64,000 nucleotides of DNA from Piper betle (Eukaryota > Streptophyta > Magnoliopsida > Piperales > Piperaceae), in the NCBI GenBank assembly GCA_033002965.1, contig JAURVB010012973.1:1-64000 (forward strand). Reading direction: 5' to 3'. Positions 35,452 through 46,588 of the stretch are shown here, in pieces. Each line of letters starts with the position of its first letter. Positions within the stretch are counted from its first letter, which is position 1. The notes below the pieces were generated by a model. That model saw only the letters and a program-made list of their open reading frames with translations. It had not been told where the DNA came from and made no database searches. The translations under genes and the position numbers were made by a program.

Positions 35452-35761
35452 TAGGGCTGCTAATTGAGCGAGCTACCTCATTAGTTACTTTTAACCTTAT
35501 AATTAAACTAGTTTCGAGCTTCTAAATGAGTTAATTTCGAGCTCTTAAATGAGCTGTTTTCGAGCTCTTCAAAATTAAACAGTTTAAATAAATTTGAACT
35601 CGAGTCGAATTTGAATAATATAAAAAATATTCGAGTTAATTTCAAGCAATATATATTTAAAACTCATTTGATCTCAAATCGAGTTCGAACGAACTTCGAG
35701 CTATTCAAGTCGAATTTGAGCATAAGCTGAACTCGGCTTACTCACTCGTTTAACAGCCCTA
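35452..35761. mobile_element. hAT MITE, 310 bp
   Basis: Terminal inverted repeats tagggctgctaa and tagggctgttaa (reverse strand) bound an AT-rich interior with gagctcgaa-type subterminal motifs. Flanks atcctcgt (35444-35451) and gtcctcat (35762-35769) look like a worn 8-bp duplication. Confidence 0.75.
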
Positions 35762-36236
35762 GTCCTCATAGTAGTACTAACTTATATGCTCATGGTCTGT
35801 CTAAGCCAAAAATTATCTTGTATGAATCATTTATCTCTTTAGTAACATGTTCTTTGTGTCAATATCATGGGATTTTGCCTGTATGGTAGATGACTCATGT
35901 CATAGCTATCCTCTTTTCTCTCAATCTTTCAAGACCAACAACTTGGCTTCTACATCAGACTTGGGTTTTACACTGTATGGTTAAAGAATTGACCCAAGGA
36001 TCCATGGGTTTTACATTTCTTGCATGGTTCATGGCCATGGATAGGCCCATCTTCAAAAAAGGCCCACATGATATTAAAGATATGGGCCGCCCATTGCATA
36101 AACGCCCAATAAAGATAAGCCCATACAAGGCATGCATTGTGAGCCACATACACAGCCGAATTAGTGCTTGTTATAGTGTTGGGGGATGGTTGAGATGGCT
36201 ATACTTTGAGATAAATTTAAAGCATATCTTGAGGTT

Positions 36237-36530
36237 TAGGGTTGCTAAATGAGCGAGCGAGCCGAGCTCAGCTTGTGCTTGAACCTCGACACGAATAGTT
36301 CAAGGTTTCATTCGAACTCGACTCGTGATCGAACGAGTTTTGAACATATATACTCGAAATCGACTCAAATGTTTTTTATGTTATTCGAACTTGACTCGAA
36401 CTCGCATACACTTAAACTGTTTAAGTTTTACTAACCGATTAACTTATCAAAAAATTCAAAATTAATTTATTTAAGAGTTTAAAACCAATTCGATTATCAA
36501 TAAATCGTTGCCTGAATTTATTAGGGGTGG
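36237..36530. mobile_element. Truncated hAT-like element
   Basis: It starts tagggttgctaaatgagcgagc, like the MITE at 35452, and has gaactcgactcg-type subterminal motifs to about 36400. The expected inverted right end is missing. The right limit is set loosely where this composition ends. Confidence 0.5.
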
Positions 36531-39500
36531 TATCGAGGGGAGTCGAGCTTTTGGCCAGCTCACGAGCGCGAACTAGCTATTGCCTACTTTTGGCTGTGCG
36601 CATCGGCGCAATCTTCTCTGCTCAATCAACGGGAGCAAAAGCAGTGATCGAGCAAGGACAATGCCACAAAAAAGGTTGTAGGTTGTCAGCCATTCTTAAA
36701 TCTAGCTGCCGTTTTCATTGACGAAAGATTTTGCATGTTGGACCATAGATTTATCTTGCCCGTCCTTCACGTGCAAACCCAGAGCCATCTCCCACATTGC
36801 GATTGATGTAATATTATAGCTATATATAACTTGTATTTTTGCTGTAAATTGCACACACCCAACGAAAAGAAAAAGTTGCAGAGAGACCAGACAACGGCCC
36901 TCTATCTTGTCAACTGCTACAAAAGTAGCAAAAGGCAACCTAACACACGGAGTCCACTGTATCATGGAAGGTTAAATATCACATCTATTCTACGATAGCC
37001 GGTTAGATTTGTGATTTTATGGACAGGGAGGAGAGACCCTTCAGAGGGAAGACGATATATATCAAAGGAAAAGGGGAAAGCAAGGTGGAGTGCTGTCTCC
37101 CTCTAATTGCTTCTGGGCATGTGCTAAAATGGGAGCTGCTGCTGCTGCTCCAGCCTAGTCATCCCTGCATTAACTCTCTCTTTTCTTACTTCTAAAAGAG
37201 CTGCTGCATTCTTTCTTTGGGCTACTCTCAATGTGGATGCTTGCATTGGAAGATTGACATGTTCAAGTGAGGTTCTTCCCCTTTGGATGGAGGGGGAGGA
37301 GCGTCTTCCCAGCTCTGTAACTTGGTGAGCTTTTCTTCTCCTTTGGCCCTTGGGTTGTGATTATTTGATGTGAACATAACTCAAATCATATGAGTGTTTG
37401 TCAAGGCTTACGTTAATGCAGCTTTTGGTCTTGTACCATCACTGTTTGTTCTACTCATTGTTCTTAGATCAACGATTGCAAATTTGCAATGGCAGGTCTG
37501 TTGCTATTTAGTTGCTCTGGGCAATCGGTTGAAATCAATATTGGGCTTTTTTCTATTGACAAATCTGTTTATACTTCCAAAACAGAATGACCATTTTCAT
37601 ATCTGTGAGAAGCCTTCCTCTTCCCTTCAGTGCTAGAGCTCAAGTTTAAGTCATTGACACCATATTTTACAGAAACTAGATAGATAGATGTCAATGGGGA
37701 GTGATGAAGGTGGTAATAACAAGAAGTATGTAGTTTGCTCAGTCATTCTGCATCTAGTTTTGGGTCCATGTCGATTGGTCGCTCTCGAGCCCTTCCATCC
37801 AAAGAGGAGGAGACAAAATCCCCGTCCATTTTCCCTTCCCCACTTGCCTTCTTTCTCTTCTACTTTGAAACATGGGTTCCCGTTCCCCAAAAACCCATCA
37901 CCAAAGCTTTTCTGTCTCTCCTTATACTATATCTGTGCTAGCTTCAAGGGACCGCCCACCTCATGGCTTTGTCTGAGTTTCATGTCCATATTAGTTAACA
38001 TCCATCAACTGCTCTCCCAAAAACAGTAAGTATTTGAGGTGAAACACCTTTTACCTTGTCGTCACTCTGTTGCTTGAGGTTGGAGCGAAGATAAGTTGTT
38101 ATCAGTTATCACATCCCAGAAGACATGAGAACATATGGCCATAGGTACCCATTTGAATACTGTGTGTGCAGTAGCTCTTGTCGGCCCAATGTGCTTATTT
38201 CATGTAGCTTCTCCTTCACTCCATAAACATAGTTCTCCATGACGGTGCATAATGCTAAATGCCTATTCTAATACTTTCCGATGGCAAAATGCAGAGATCT
38301 TGATGTTGAAATGATCAATTAAATCAAATGCCTGCTACTTTTCTTTTCATGACATTTTAGTGTTTATTGTCCGGAGAAATTATTCGAATATGATTACGCC
38401 TGCAACTGCCCAACTTGATGAAAAACAACTTTCTTCTGAAATCCTCACAGGAGCAGGTACTGATCTCATCCTTTTACATAATTGTTTCTACTCTGGTTAT
38501 TACTGAATTTCAAGTTATGGGTTGTCTTCATAAAAGTCACTGCGATGATAACGTGAAAGCATCAAAAGATGATGGATCATTAACATCCTTCTCTTTTCTT
38601 GTGCCATACCTTTCACAGTACACAAAAATGCTACCACCTCAATTACGCTCATTCTTGGGTCTTTTTCACCGGATCTTCTACTCAAGGATCTTCACTCTTC
38701 TTGGTAACGCAATCGTTTGAATGCTTTTAGCTATAACCATGACACCTTACTGGTAACGAATATATTCTATCTTACCACCAGCAGAGGAAAAGGTGGTGCC
38801 AACTTGATGAGAATGGCACCCATCAACTTCCCTTGGAAAAATTCCTTCTTTGAGTGGATTGAGGAGAGGATTGCTTGACGCAACTGTCATGTAGGTGTTT
38901 CTGATTTTCTTCCTGGTAAAGATGTGTTTCTTGTAGAGAAGCTAACTTGAGTTGGGTGGTGTTCAGATTTAGAAAAATGTGGGTGATATTGGCTAGACGG
39001 CTCAATCTTTTGGTGTGTTGTCATCGTTTTCTTTCACGTCGGTAGGCAATTTCTCTGCTCTCTTCTTTTGCTCTTTCTTGTATACGAACTTTGTTGTTGG
39101 AAACATTGTTTGGAAGTTCTTGTTTGGAGCTCGGTTCCTAATTTACATGTGCAACAGCTTACTGATCTTGGTGAAGGTTGTAAATGGTTTGATTGTTGGA
39201 ATTATCTTTCTACTAAGTGATGAAATTTTTGAGTTAAGGATCACATCTGAGAAGTGATTTTAGTTAGGAATTGTTTACTGCTTCAACCAAGGCCTTCATT
39301 CAAAGGTATCATATTGATAATACAAAGGAACCAAACCTACTGTTTGCAAAGCTGTCATTCCTCCATCATCTTTTCAGCTAAAACCCAAATCCATCGTTAC
39401 AAAATGAATCCGTTTTCTTTTTTGCAAAGGGTATAAGACGGTGGAGAAAAGTAAGGTGACAAAAAATAAAGTGGTAAAAAAATTTTCACCCGACGCGGAA

Positions 39501-42080
39501 AAAAATAAAAAAATTAACTCATATTTATATATAAATATAAAAATATACAATTATCATAGAAAAAGGGACGAAAAAGTAAAATTTTTTCTACGTTTTCTTA
39601 TATTGGGTCAAGAATTTTTTTTTCTTTTTCTCGGTGACTTGAGATCGACGACATGTGGGTCTTAACACTCCATTTTTTAGCTGCCACCGGAAATTTCCGC
39701 AACAATAAAATTGACAAAATTTTATGAATAGACTTTGATAGATTTACAGACACAAATGCCAGCTAAGAGCAAGAATGCAGCTGGATAATTGGCTGTCCAA
39801 TCAACAGAACACAAGCAAGACGAAGAAGAGATTGATGGGCAGTACCTGTGTAGTCTGTATCACGGGTTGTCAACTCTGTCTTGAGTGAACCTCAAATATC
39901 AGCAGCTTTGTAGTGTACGCAGTCACCGTGATCTTTTCTGTACCCTTCACCATTAAAGCCAAGCCGAAAGCCAAAAGCCCAGAAATGGGAGTGATGGGGG
40001 GAGTAGGGGAAGAAAGAAGCAAACAAACGAGATAAAATTGGGTTCAGTGGTCGCCATGGATTAGGAGCTAACAAATGGCTTGTGTCAGATGGTGCATACT
40101 GCTGGGTACGACGTTTACTTCCCCTTTGGGCCCTTATCTTTGTTTCAATTTATTTTCAGTGTCTCATCTAATCCACGAGGAACACAGTGTTGTACATTTT
40201 ATAGTTTTAAATACATATCTATTTTTATACCAGATTTATAGACGGCACGGGTAGAGGGTATATTTAGTTCAACTTGATCAAACAAGAACAAGGTTCAACC
40301 AAAATTTAAAATTATTAATAAAATATTTTATTCGACATTACAAATGTATTTTATTGTTAATATTTGATCAAATATTATTTAAAATACCGTAATTTTTTAC
40401 AAACAATTGAATTTTGTGAAATTTTTGCATAAAAAATCGGTACCAATTAAAATGACACCCTATTTGATGTACACAAGAAACTTGGTTAATAGCTTTAATC
40501 ATAACTGTTTGTTGATTTAATCGTCTTATAAAATGGTCAAAATACAATTAATTTTTACAACTTATTTAATATTTAAAATTAAAACAGATCAATATGATGT
40601 ATTATGCCATTTTGCACCTGCATTAGGCATAATTTGACGTTTTTTTTTCAAATTTATAATTTAGAGCAATTGGGCACTTAATTATTAGTTGTGATTTATA
40701 TTTCTAAATTAAATAATTAATTCATTTGGTAATCAATATAACCTATTGTATAGCATTTTACTAATATCATTTAAATTTTATGTTGGTTATTCCATGAATT
40801 TTTTGAACCATCATCATACCGTTCGAATCCGAAATAGTTGGTACAACAACAAAATCGATGACCATTGTAAAGAGTGATTTAAAATTCAGTATATTTTTAT
40901 CAATGCCAAAATATACAATGGTGCACTTAGATGCAATAGAAATTTTTATATAAAATTTTATTATGTTAGAATTATTAAAAGTGACAAAGCTGATAAAATA
41001 ACATTTGACACATAATAATTTTAAAAAAATTAATAATATTGTTTGGCAGCATTAAACAAATAATATATAAGAAACAAGAATAAACGAAGAAGAATATAAG
41101 GAAGGAGAAGGGGAGGGGGCAAGGAAGATCAAGACACGGAACGATCTCAAAGAAAAAAGTTACGGTAGAAGCTAACATTATTTTTTCGGCCACTTTATAT
41201 AAAAACCGTAAAATAACCTCTTATCTTTTTTAAATTTTTTTAAATGTTACACGAGGCATACTTATTTCAGTGGTTATCTCTTAAGCAAAGCCAACCACAA
41301 AATTAATACTTCTTAACAGATTAAGTAGAGTATGTGGAAAGAGGGTGGGGTTATTAGCATTTGTGCGCATGGAAGGGGTGGGCATATTAAAAGGGGGAAA
41401 ATGATGTAAGGGGCAGTCCAATCAACGAATCAACAAGTGTAATCATACAAAACTTTACCAAAGATAAAACGAATTTGCATATTCGCTGCGCAGTAGCACG
41501 AACGGTGCCCATTCCAAACTTCTTCCGGAAGAAAGAGCCACCTCGTGAAGTAAAGACGGCTCCGTCTTCTCATCTCCAAGCATCAATTCCCTCCATAATA
41601 ACCAAATAATTAAACTTCTTCCGACAACGGGTTCAAAGTTAATATTATTTTTTTAGAATAATCAAGTAAGCATAACTAATTTGTCTTTCAAAGATAATAT
41701 AATTATAAATTAAATTTTATTACGAATTATAAAAGAAATTTTAATAAATACGACTTTAAACTATCTTCACTCAGTAACTCGGTTAATTATTTAATCAACT
41801 GACCTACTCGGATCAACTCGGGTACTTATTAAATTAACTGGATGAGATAAGTAGCCCAGTCTTTCATTATGCATTGCACTAACCATAAATCATCTTTGTA
41901 ACATTGGCCTCATCACCTACGAGGAGCATGCTACAGACCATCATTAATCAGCTGTCTGTGGCCAACCTACAATCATGGTTCTATTTCCTTTCTTTAAACT
42001 ATCTCAACTTCCTGGACCGACTAACAAAGGAAATCATTCTACAATCAACCCTCAATCTAAGCTTCATCCAATCTATTTCT
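36531..42080. other. Gene-poor region, no gene recognised
   Basis: 36531-39660 has mixed composition with many short open frames but no domain, no miRNA sequence I recognise and no clear transposon ends. 39660-41880 is AT-rich. A purine-rich tract lies at 41090-41130. Confidence 0.4.
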
Positions 42081-42394
42081 TCCACATAAAATGATGATGG
42101 TGAACCTTTCGTATCATGATAACAATATAAAATGTTGAGCCAAATCTGAGAAAGTAAACCATAACCAAGCATATAGCATAGCATAAACGACGACGCATAC
42201 AATGACGAAGCTCTCGTCCCCTACAAGACGACGGCCATGCAAGGAAGAAAGCTGTTCTTAATCGTACACACAGCGGACCACAGGAGGACGACACTAACAC
42301 AAACGACTTCATAAATAAATGGTAGAGATATCTTGGCATAGCAGCTGCCTTTGCAAGATCAAAGAACCAATTCCAAAAGACCAAACACTTTGAT
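42081..42394 (-). other. SAMDC 3' untranslated region (approximate)
   Basis: This is non-coding sequence directly after the SAMDC stop on the minus strand. The far boundary is a guess; no decisive polyadenylation site is chosen. Confidence 0.35.
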
Positions 42395-43536
42395 TCACTC
42401 GACGCCGCTCATCATAAGAAGCTCCTCCTCGCCGCCGGCGAGCAGCACCGCCTCGGCCATCGCCTCCGCGAAACAGGAGCTCGGCAAGCACTTCAGCGCC
42501 GCCGGTGTCGTCATCTTCTTTGTGCCATTGGCGGAGAAAGTCTGGTAGACAAGCACGCCGTCGCCGGGCAAGTCTTGGGACGCCGCCGTGTTGCAAGCGT
42601 ACCCGTCCACGGCGAGGTGGTCGGCCCAGGCGCCGGCGAAGTGGGCGCCACTGGAATACGTGACGGCGACGGAGAAGCTAGCCGGCTCGAAGCACCGGAG
42701 CACGCGCTCGACCAGAGAGGTGTAGTCGACGGCGACGGGGTCGATGCCCATGGCCTCGAAGCTAGCGTAGCTAAAGCCTTCCTCCGGCGTCACATGGACG
42801 GTGGTAAAGGCCCGACCTTTGATCGCATTCATGGAGTAGCCGCACGGCTCGAACTCGTAGTCGCAGATCTCAAACTCCGGCAATATGGCCCCTATCCCAG
42901 CCGCCTCCGTCACCTCCTCCCGCCGCCGGGGTAGAACGCCGCCGCCCGGCTCCGATCAAGACCCGTCATGCACATCTCCAAGGTCACCGACCGAGCAATG
43001 CGGGCGCCGGCGCCGGCGACATAGATGTGCCATTTCTTGCTGGCCTCGGCGGGGCCGCCGCCGACGACATAAGCAGAGCCGAGGAGGCCGAGGGGAAAGA
43101 AAGCGGCGTTGAGGACGGACACCTCGTCGGAGAAGCTGCGGTGAGGGGCCGGCTGGGCCGCCGGGAAGTTGAAGCTGCCGCGAGAGTAGGCGACGGCGGC
43201 GACCGAGAGAGACTTCTCCGACGAGAGGCGAAGGATGGCGGGGATGGCGTCCAAGAGCTTGGTGGTGCCGCAGGTCTTGAGGACGATCTTGAGGGGGAAG
43301 ACGAACATGCTCGACTCGGAGAGGACGTACGAGTCGAACTCACCGTTGGAGAGCTCGGAGACGATGGCGCAGCGGGCGGCGGCAACGACGGCGTCGAGCT
43401 CGGATCGGGTGAGAGCCCGCAGACCCAGTCCCTGCGGGTCGACGAACAGAGGCGCCGCGGAGAAGGAGATCTCCAACCTCTTCTCGAACCCCTCGAACCC
43501 AATCGCAGAGACCTCGTTCCGTGGCACAACCGCCAT
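42395..43536 (-). CDS. SAMDC: S-adenosylmethionine decarboxylase proenzyme, one apparent frameshift
   Basis: This enzyme decarboxylates S-adenosylmethionine to supply aminopropyl groups for spermidine and spermine in the cytosol. ATG at 43536 sits in a strong context (gccATGG) and the frame is intronless, as usual in plants. It shows the N-terminal AIGFEGFEKRLE, the self-cleavage site YVLSESSMFVFP (the second Ser of the SS pair becomes the pyruvoyl cofactor), KTCGTTKLL, then EICDYEFEPCGYSMNAI and the PEST-like VTPEEGFSYASFEAMG. Total length is about 380 residues, normal for the family. The frame closes at 42910 within a GGCGGCGGGAGGAGG run and resumes one frame over at EEVTEAAGIG. One missing base in this G-rich run explains it. 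The gene is GC-rich, unlike its flanks, a monocot trait. If the shift is real, the product would lose about 45 percent of its length. Confidence 0.9.
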
Positions 43537-43702
43537 GGCCTCTAACCAGAAAGCTCTCAGACCGAAACCAGAAAACGAAGAAGAAGAGGGGTTGTTTGAT
43601 CAATCAAAAGGCAGCCGATTAAACAGAAGCAAAATCCAACACACTACAACTACCACGAGCAAATCCTACTCAACCCCCGAAGAAGACATGGAGTAGGAGA
43701 TA

Positions 43703-44002
43703 TCAGGATGGCTTCCTCACGCACTGCAACACAAACAAAGCACACGGAAGAACATGATGACCATGAACATGAAGCAATCGAACAACGAACGACGAACAAC
43801 ATGCAATCCAATCCAATCGACAAGAATGTCGAAGAAGAAGATGAGGAGGCCTTACGTTGGAGTACGCAGCAGATCGGAACTTCTCAATCCCGCCGTTCGG
43901 TCGAACATCTTCAATGCTGTATCCGAGGGGAGCTTCGTACATGGCAAACCTGCTATTACTACTACCACCACCACGCTTCTTCAAACCACCTTTCGACTCC
44001 AT
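43703..44002 (-). CDS. Conserved small uORF of SAMDC, split by an intron
   Basis: This leader peptide lets translation of SAMDC respond to polyamine level: when polyamines are high, ribosomes stall on it and the main frame is repressed (family knowledge). Exon 1 runs 44002-43856, starts MESKGGLKK and contains MYEAPLGYSIEDVRP and EKFRSAAYSN. A donor (aac/gtaagg) at 43855 and an acceptor (gttgcag/tgc) at 43724 remove 132 bp, and exon 2 (43723-43703) adds CVRKPS and stop. The spliced peptide ends AAYSNCVRKPS, the conserved C-terminus of this uORF. Without splicing the frame also stays open to the same stop, so an intron-retaining form would encode a longer peptide. Confidence 0.92.
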   Translation of the reverse strand: MESKGGLKKRGGGSSNSRFAMYEAPLGYSIEDVRPNGGIEKFRSAAYSNVRPPHLLLRHSCRLDWIACCSSFVVRLLHVHGHHVLPCALFVLQCVRKPS

Positions 44003-44010
44003 CAAAACAT
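44002..44010 (-). CDS. Tiny uORF of SAMDC (two codons)
   Basis: ATG TTT TGA at 44010-44002. Its stop overlaps the start of the small uORF by one base (TGATG), the arrangement known in plant SAMDC leaders. In the family this tiny frame is favoured when polyamines are low and moves ribosomes past the inhibitory small uORF. Confidence 0.8.
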   Translation of the reverse strand: MF

Positions 44011-44273
44011 CAACACTCTCGGCTACAAGCATGGAACCAACAAGATTACACACACCAACATGAAAAAACACGATACATTTATCAGAAAAACGCGACGAAA
44101 ACATCAGACTCTCACCAAAATCGACGATTTCGATCCGTCTTTTGCACGAGGTGGGGGGTGATCCGATGAAAAATCGAATCTTTCCGGGGAAGGGGAATGA
44201 ATCCGATCGAGAAAGAGCGGCCGAGAAGACGAGACGCTAAGAGGGGTACGGGGTGAGGGTAAGCGAAAGCAGG

Positions 44274-44282
44274 TTTATATAG
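44274..44282 (-). promoter_or_regulatory. TATA box of SAMDC
   Basis: On the minus strand ctatataaa lies about 270 bp upstream of the uORFs, in a GC-rich proximal region. The transcription start would be near 44245-44250. Confidence 0.6.
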
Positions 44283-44439
44283 GGTGGGTACGAAGGTGTT
44301 GGTGCCGTGAGACGCGTCTCATGGTAAGAACGTGTGGTGCGGGGGCTTGTACCTCAGACGCGTCGGGGTGCGGAAGATGAACGGCTGAGATGGGGTTTGT
44401 GGGAATTCGATCAGATTATATCGGAAAGGAATTGTTTGT

Positions 44440-46583
44440 AACGGATTCCGGATTCGGGTTCATTCATACTTTTTTTAAATATATAATATATAAAATATCT
44501 AAAAATAATTAAATCGGATACAAGTTTGGCTATGCGATATTTTTATAAAATTATATTCTCAAATATTAAAAGTAAATTATTACTATTATTTTTATTTTCA
44601 TATTAAATTTTATGTTATTGATCTATTTTATTAATTAGGTCCAATACGAATCAGACACAAATTTGACAGATTCGGAACAACTATAGACATATTAGATAAA
44701 ATCAATATAATTTTTTGATTCGAATCTTATTTAGGTTAAGTTTCATATTAAAATTTATGTTATTGATCTATTTTATTAATCAGGTCGAATACGAATTAGA
44801 CACAAATTTGACAGATTCGGAACAACTACAGACATATTAGATAAAATCAATATAATTTTTTGATTCGAATCTTATTTAGGTTAAGATTGGATATAAATCA
44901 GGTTATATACGAATTAGACACAAATTTGACAGATTTGGAACAACTACAGACATATTAGATAAAATCAATATAATTTTTTGATTCGAATCTTATTTAGGTT
45001 AAGATTGGACTAGGATGCATATTGTCCAATTAAAGTTATTTGATATATCCAACAAAAATGGTGACCAATTGGGGGTCTTGATTTGACCGAGTATAATGGA
45101 TTGGCCTTGTGACTCAGGGTTGTATGTGCCGATGCCGATTTAAGGTTGGATTCAAATATAATTATTTTGAAACTCGATTTAATAATGTTGACTTCTTTAC
45201 ACAACAAGTAAATGGTGCAACTAAATATTGTAAAAGAGCAATTTTTTGTTCATTCACCAATTGCAACTTACTCCCAAAAGATTTGTTTGGAATGACTTCT
45301 ACCTTTTACATTATTTACTAGTTTCCGTTGAACCAGTTTGAATGATTCTAGTCTTGTCTTAGAAGTAGGATAGTGAATACTCCCTCAATTAACCGATTAA
45401 TTTAAATTAAATGGCATAAAAATGGTGAAGAATTTATTTAATTGTATAAAAAAACATTGAAAAAATCAACTAATTTAATCGAACCGACTTCAAATATAAA
45501 TGACGGGGTATAAGACCCTACCCTAACCGGCTTATCAATTTAACTGATTTTAATTTAGTCAATTTACATATAACTAAAAAACTCATCTCTACCTTGACAT
45601 TTATCTTAAAATATTTAATTGTTAAAATTTCTCTTTGATGAGATTGTCAATTTAAATTCTTTACTTACTTATTTCCTAGTTTGATAGTTAAAATATTTTA
45701 TATTTGTGAATGAAACATTAGTTTATATATTATTTTTAGTCTTGACATTATTAGCTTATGATGCATAAAACTGTGAAAATTCAACCATCAGCTACCGGTT
45801 TACCCAATAGCAAAATGATAAAACATAATCTTTTATACTCGATTCTTGATTATAATACAACTTTTAAAATAATAAATGATTATAACAAATACTATTAATC
45901 GCATCATAATCAAGCCGTTTACTACCCTATACAATTAAAAAGTGTCAAATACTAAGGTGAAACGTTTTTTAGGAGATATCTACATTAATATTATTTTTTC
46001 TTCATATGGATCCACAAGTAATGATTTGGGGAACTAAATTGTAACTTGATTGCTTGTTTGATTTATAAAAATATTGTATATATTGTACCATTTGGGACAA
46101 AGAAATATGTGAGATCTATTAGCTTAGTTGAACATCTAATACCTAGTGAGTTAAGATCCTGTTTATAAATGAGAATTAACTATAGATCGTTAACTTGGTT
46201 AACTACATTTAAAGAGATGATTTAGCCCATTAGTTTACACTTTTGGATGGGTTGTTACAAAGTGTATCAGAACTTCCTAGTTCCGTATTAGATGGTAGGC
46301 TAGACTAGGAACGTTAGCTAGGTTATCGAGGTCGTGAGCTAAGGCTAATAATGAGCAAATTATAGGTATTTTAGGGATGAAATTTTCTAGATTTGTGGAT
46401 TTTGATAACCCTCAATTTAGTCTTACGTCTAATGCGTACTGAGTTAAAATCTTATTTATAAGTAGTAATAAACTATATATCTTTAACTTAGTTAACCACT
46501 TTTCAAGAGATGACTTAGCCCATTAATTTCCACTTTGGGCTCAGATACATGTCTAAGGGCATAGTCATTATATTGCTTATATT
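44440..46583. other. AT-rich intergenic sequence
   Basis: No gene is seen. Near 46255 gggttgttaca is followed by aagtgtatcagaac, which looks like an LTR end and primer site. A block around 46140-46240 recurs at 46430-46530 (gagttaa.atc.t.tttata). This may be a worn LTR element whose limits I cannot place. Confidence 0.35.
44625..45010. repeat. Three-copy tandem repeat
   Basis: A segment with gacacaaatttgacagattcgg, then attagataaaatcaatata, and ending cttatttaggttaag, occurs three times with period about 145 then 118 bp. Copies two and three are nearly identical. It is non-coding. Confidence 0.8.
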
Positions 46584-46588
46584 ATGAT

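Noticed and set aside
37060..37340. Possible second microRNA precursor or non-coding RNA
   Set aside because: Some short self-complementary stretches exist, but no mature miRNA sequence I know is present and no stem of adequate length can be drawn.
42073..42384. 103-codon minus-strand frame after SAMDC
   Set aside because: It occupies the expected 3' UTR, has no domain and overlaps the gene's end.
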